Shown here in pieces: positions 32,470 through 35,582 of a stretch of DNA of 35,582 nucleotides. The first letter of the stretch is position 1. Each line of letters starts with the position of its first letter. This DNA is from Hyphomicrobiales bacterium (GTDB lineage: Bacteria > Pseudomonadota > Alphaproteobacteria > Rhizobiales > Xanthobacteraceae), in NCBI GenBank assembly GCA_017305455.1, contig JAFKKO010000142.1:1-35582 (forward strand), written 5' to 3'. The translations under genes and the position numbers were made by a program. The notes below the pieces were generated by a model that was not told the DNA's origin, did not search any database, and worked only from the letters and a program-made list of their open reading frames with translations.

Positions 32470-32625
32470 GTGCCCCGGATGCCGCGCAGCGCGAAGCGGT
32501 GCGCTGCTGAGCCGGGGCCGTTCCAGACGCCGGCGCCCGTAACGGGCCCCGGTTCTGCGAAGCCATAGCGCGTCGGAAGACGCGCGTGAACGCGCTTTTG
32601 GCACGCTGCATCGCGCCCGGGTCAC
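32470..32625. repeat. Direct repeat R2 flanking the GIY-YIG gene
   Basis: A 156-bp copy in the same orientation as 31985-32137, beginning six bases after the GIY-YIG stop. The 5' hairpin differs from R1 but keeps pairing (GCAGCGC with GCGCTGC inside CCCCGG/CCGGGG), a compensatory pattern. The 73-base 3' core is identical to R1. Confidence 0.92.
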
Positions 32626-32650
32626 AAATCTAGCCAGCCCTACTTGATCT

Positions 32651-33238
32651 CTACGTCTTCGGCGGCGTCTTCAGCTTCGCGCGCTTCGGCAACAGCGCCG
32701 GCCAGCGCACGATGTGATCCTCGAGATCGGCATCGTCGACCTCGTCCTCGCTGCCCCACACCCGGCCGCGCACCGACACGCCGGCCTCGTGCACCGTGTT
32801 CGGATCGCCCGAAATCAGCGGGTGCCACCAGTAAAGGTCGCGCCCCTCCGCCACCAGTTTGTAGCCGCAGCTCGGCGGCAGCCAGTTCAGGGTACGGACG
32901 TTCTCGGGGGTCAGCCGGACGCAGTCCGACACCTTGGCCGAGCGGTTGGGGTAGTCCTTGCAGGCACACAGCCCCCAGTCGAGCAGCGTGCAGGCGATAT
33001 GGGTGTAGTAGATCTTGCCGGTATCCTCGTCCTCCAGCTTCTCCAGGCAGCAGCGCCCGCAGCCGTCGCACAGGCTCTCCCATTCGGCGTCGGACATCTG
33101 TTCCAACGTCTTGGTTTTCCAAAACGATTTGCTCTGGGAGGAAGGCTTGGCGGGCGGCGCGGTCATCTCGTCGGACAAGGCTGGCGCGAGCCGCCCCGAC
33201 AGGAGCGGCCCAGGCGCGCGTTGATGGCTGATGTCCAT
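32651..33238 (-). CDS. YcgN/YkgJ family cysteine-cluster protein (UPF0260)
   Basis: A 195-aa cytosolic protein with the family's metal-binding cysteines: [14 protein letters not shown], then [20 protein letters not shown] and VSDCVRL, plus [20 protein letters not shown] and [10 protein letters not shown]. The family is described as a CxxCxxCC Zn/Fe-chelating domain; its biochemical role is unresolved. The ATG at 33238 is used here; an internal ATG at 33166 ([11 protein letters not shown]) is possible because the first 24 residues are poorly structured. Divergent from the PBP1A gene. Confidence 0.9.
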   Translation of the reverse strand: MDISHQRAPGPLLSGRLAPALSDEMTAPPAKPSSQSKSFWKTKTLEQMSDAEWESLCDGCGRCCLEKLEDEDTGKIYYTHIACTLLDWGLCACKDYPNRSAKVSDCVRLTPENVRTLNWLPPSCGYKLVAEGRDLYWWHPLISGDPNTVHEAGVSVRGRVWGSEDEVDDADLEDHIVRWPALLPKRAKLKTPPKT

Positions 33239-33648
33239 CTATAGCCTGTTCGCGCGGTCTGGATACCGTCTCGGGCGATAAAACATCGCCCGAGCGCCTT
33301 TCATCGCCGCGCCGGCAAGGTGAGTGAAAACGCGCGGCCTCACCCTGTTCCAGGGCGACCGGCGCTCCCTCCCCTTTGCCATCAAAAAGCCTGCCGGAGC
33401 ATTGGTTTATCCGCCATGCTCGGCTAGAAGATGCGGAACTCCGGCGAGCGCGTTCCGACTCGCCGGCGGCAGGCCGGTTGCCGCGTCCGTGATGTCGGAT
33501 GCCGTGCCGTGTTCGGTGCCTTGGGGTTGCCGCAAGCAGACCGCATGGTCGGCGGCGGCTCGCACAGCTCGAACATCGCACGCATCGGACCCGGCTTGAG
33601 GGAACGGCCGACGCCAACACGACGCCCGCGCTGCAGACAAGGATTTCG
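33239..33648. other. 410-base divergent intergenic region
   Basis: Lies between the divergent YcgN-like and PBP1A genes, so both promoters should be here, but I find no good -35/-10 pair. Notable contents are a perfect 10-bp-stem hairpin (33270-33294) and GC-rich inverted segments near 33460-33490. No ORF in it looks coding. Confidence 0.5.
33270..33294. promoter_or_regulatory. Perfect inverted repeat upstream of the YcgN-like gene
   Basis: CTCGGGCGAT, loop AAAAC, ATCGCCCGAG: a 10-bp perfect stem, 32 bases upstream of the YcgN-like ATG. There is no U-tract on either side, so an intrinsic terminator is unlikely. It may be an operator or a 5'-UTR hairpin. Confidence 0.4.
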
Positions 33649-35582
33649 GTGCGCAACATCGTACCCGATCAGTGGAGGAAAAGATTCCAGCATTTCCTGC
33701 TGGACCTCGACGCGCGCATCGATTCCACATTGTTCTCGTCGGGCCGCGGCCTGCGCGAACTCTACGAACGCTTCTCGGCGTTCATGGACCGCTTCTATGT
33801 CGGGCGCTGGAAGCGTTGGGTCTTCATCGAGCCGTTGTCGGAAGCCGCCACCATCGGGCTCGGCGGCATGCTGTTGATGCTGGCGCTCGCGATCCCCGCT
33901 TTTCACGAGACCTCCGACGACGACTGGCTGAAGAAGTCCGACCTCGCGGTGACCTTCCTCGACCGCTACAACAACCCGATCGGCAGCCGCGGCATCAAGC
34001 ACAACGACTCGATCCCGCTGGAGGACTTCCCCGATCATCTGATCAAGGCGACGCTCGCCACCGAGGACCGCCGCTTCTACGATCATTTCGGCATCGACGT
34101 CGCCGGCACCTTCCGCGCCCTCCTCACCAACGCACAGGCCGGCGGCGTGCGCCAGGGCGGCTCCTCGATCACCCAGCAGCTCGCCAAGAACCTGTTTCTC
34201 AACAACGAGCGCACCATCGAGCGCAAGGTCAAGGAAGCCTTCCTCGCGATCTGGCTGGAAACCCGCCTGACCAAGAACGAGATCCTCAAGCTCTATCTCG
34301 ATCGCGCCTATATGGGCGGCGGCACCTTCGGCGTCGACGGCGCGGCGCATTTCTATTTCAACAAGTCGGCGCGCGACGTGAATCTGGCGGAAGCGGCGAT
34401 GCTCGCCGGCCTGTTCAAGGCGCCGACCAAATACGCTCCGCACATCAACCTGCCCGCCGCGCGCGCCCGCGCCAACGTGGTGCTCGACAATCTGGTCGAT
34501 GCCGGCTTCATGACCGAAGGCCAGGTGTTCGGCGCCCGCCGCAATCCGGCGAGCGTGGTCGATCGCCGCGACGAGAACTCGCCGAACTACTATCTCGACT
34601 GGGCCTTCGACGAGATGAAGAAGCTGGTCCAGACCTTCCCGAAATCCTACACCGAGCGCGTGTTCGTGGTGCGCACCACGATCGACATGAACGTGCAGCA
34701 CGCGGCGGAGGCGACCGTCGAGGACCAGCTCCGCCAGTTCGGCCGTGACTATCACGCGACGCAGGCCGCCCTCGTGCTTGCCGATCTTGACGGCGGCGTG
34801 CGCGCGATGGTCGGCGGGCGCGACTACGGCGCGAGCCAGTTCAACCGCGCGGTCGACGCGATGCGCCAGCCCGGCTCCTCGTTCAAGCCTTACGTCTACG
34901 CCACCGCGCTGATGAACGGATTCAAGCCGACCTCCATCGTGGTGGATGGTCCGGTCTGCATCGGCAACTGGTGCCCGCAGAACTACGGCCGCTCCTATTC
35001 CGGCGCGGTGACGCTGACCGCCGCGATCACCCGCTCGATCAACGTCGTGCCGGTGAAGCTGTCGATCGCGATGGGCGGCAAGGGCGGACCGAAGGCCGGC
35101 CGCGCCAAGATCGTCGAGACCGCGCGCAAGATGGGCATCAAGGCGCCGCTGCCCGATACGCCCTCGCTGCCGATCGGCTCCGACGAGGTCAACGTGCTCG
35201 AGCATGCGGTGGCCTACGCCACCTTCCCCAACAAGGGCCGCGCGGTGACGCCGCACGCCGTGCTCGAAGTGCGCACCGGCGCGGGCGACCTCGTCTGGCG
35301 CTGGGACCGCGACGGACCGAAGCCGCGTCAGGCGATTCCCGCCTCGGTCGCCACCGATATGGCGGGCATGATGAGCCACGTCGTCGAGGAAGGCACCGCG
35401 CGGCGCGCGCAGCTCGACGGCATTCCCGCCGCGGGCAAGACCGGCACCACCAACAATTATCGCGACGCCTGGTTCGTCGGCTACACCGGCAACTTCACCA
35501 TGGCGGTGTGGTACGGCAACGACGACTACTCGCCGACCAACCGCATGACCGGCGGCTCGCTGCCGGCCAAGACCTGGCACGA
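33649..35582 (+). CDS. mrcA: PBP1A, bifunctional class A penicillin-binding protein, 3' end beyond the window
   Basis: Peptidoglycan polymerase and crosslinker anchored in the inner membrane. The GTG at 33649 has AAGGA upstream and gives MRNIVPDQWRKRFQHFLLDL. A membrane helix lies at about 75-95 (ATIGLGGMLLMLALAIPAF). The glycosyltransferase domain follows, with catalytic Glu139 in LATEDRRFYDH, QGGSSITQQLAKNLFL and KVKEAFLAIWLE. The transpeptidase domain has S410 in QPGSSFKPYVYA, the TRSINVVP (SxN) motif, and KTG at 597-599 (AAGKTGTTNNYRDAWFVGYT). About 644 codons are present; the C-terminal tail is cut off at base 35582. Confidence 0.95.
   Translation, partial: MRNIVPDQWRKRFQHFLLDLDARIDSTLFSSGRGLRELYERFSAFMDRFYVGRWKRWVFIEPLSEAATIGLGGMLLMLALAIPAFHETSDDDWLKKSDLAVTFLDRYNNPIGSRGIKHNDSIPLEDFPDHLIKATLATEDRRFYDHFGIDVAGTFRALLTNAQAGGVRQGGSSITQQLAKNLFLNNERTIERKVKEAFLAIWLETRLTKNEILKLYLDRAYMGGGTFGVDGAAHFYFNKSARDVNLAEAAMLAGLFKAPTKYAPHINLPAARARANVVLDNLVDAGFMTEGQVFGARRNPASVVDRRDENSPNYYLDWAFDEMKKLVQTFPKSYTERVFVVRTTIDMNVQHAAEATVEDQLRQFGRDYHATQAALVLADLDGGVRAMVGGRDYGASQFNRAVDAMRQPGSSFKPYVYATALMNGFKPTSIVVDGPVCIGNWCPQNYGRSYSGAVTLTAAITRSINVVPVKLSIAMGGKGGPKAGRAKIVETARKMGIKAPLPDTPSLPIGSDEVNVLEHAVAYATFPNKGRAVTPHAVLEVRTGAGDLVWRWDRDGPKPRQAIPASVATDMAGMMSHVVEEGTARRAQLDGIPAAGKTGTTNNYRDAWFVGYTGNFTMAVWYGNDDYSPTNRMTGGSLPAKTWH

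Noticed and set aside
33239-33648. Coding ORFs in the gap before PBP1A
   Set aside because: Open frames here have no ribosome site or protein-like composition, and one would overlap the start of PBP1A.
33424-35580. A 718-codon minus-strand open frame opposite PBP1A
   Set aside because: The plus strand carries all PBP1A catalytic motifs; the antisense product is low-complexity His/Arg/Gly/Val-rich and has no family signature.

Overview
The window is high-GC DNA from an alphaproteobacterium, most likely Nitrobacteraceae/Bradyrhizobiaceae (Bradyrhizobium, Rhodopseudomonas, Nitrobacter, Afipia and relatives). The evidence is the ccmI-ccmE-ccmF (cycHJK-type) order, the sequence character of PBP1A and the PhoP/PhoQ-like pair, abundant REP-like intergenic palindromes, and a Rhodobacter-type gene transfer agent (GTA) cluster. 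I see no rRNA, tRNA, integrase, phage repressor, replication gene or CRISPR array. Genus assignment is inference.

Layout. (1) 1-7191, minus strand: a two-component system (response regulator, then histidine kinase), an unrecognised 459-aa protein, then the cytochrome c maturation genes ccmI, ccmE and ccmF, with ccmF running off the left edge. (2) 7382-9538: a lysis-like module with a small protein, a lipoprotein, a holin-like protein and a T4/pesticin-type lysozyme on the minus strand, plus two tiny plus-strand membrane ORFs. (3) 9564-29750, minus strand: a complete GTA structural cluster. In transcription order it holds a 50-aa membrane protein, a small-terminase-like protein with a histone-like tail, large terminase, portal, a g3.5-like membrane protein, a small basic protein, prohead protease, major capsid, head-tail adaptor, head closure, tail terminator, major tail protein, GTA-gp10, tail chaperone, a short tape measure, distal tail (DUF2460), hub (DUF2163), NlpC/P60 peptidase, the GTA megatron, and a DUF2793/LamG fibre. 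A good sigma70-type promoter carrying an internal dyad sits upstream at 29867-29895. (4) 30013-35582: a PsiF-like secreted peptide, a DHA2-type MFS exporter, a GIY-YIG nuclease between ~155-bp direct repeats, a YcgN/YkgJ-family protein, and the start of a class A penicillin-binding protein (PBP1A) that runs off the right edge.

How it works together. The GTA genes would package cellular DNA headful by headful into small tailed particles, and the adjacent holin and lysozyme could release them. The cluster is cut into translationally coupled blocks (ATGA or TGATG junctions). Nearly every junction between blocks holds REP-like inverted repeats, an intrinsic terminator, a frameshifted GIY-YIG element, or a two-gene insertion (trypsin-like protease plus acyltransferase 3).

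The most unusual signals are: the link between GIY-YIG nuclease genes and REP-like repeats (two separate cases); punctuation of the GTA cluster by repeats; an intrinsic terminator just before the capsid gene; the lysine/alanine-rich tail on the terminase-adjacent protein; and the AT-richer LamG module in the fibre gene.
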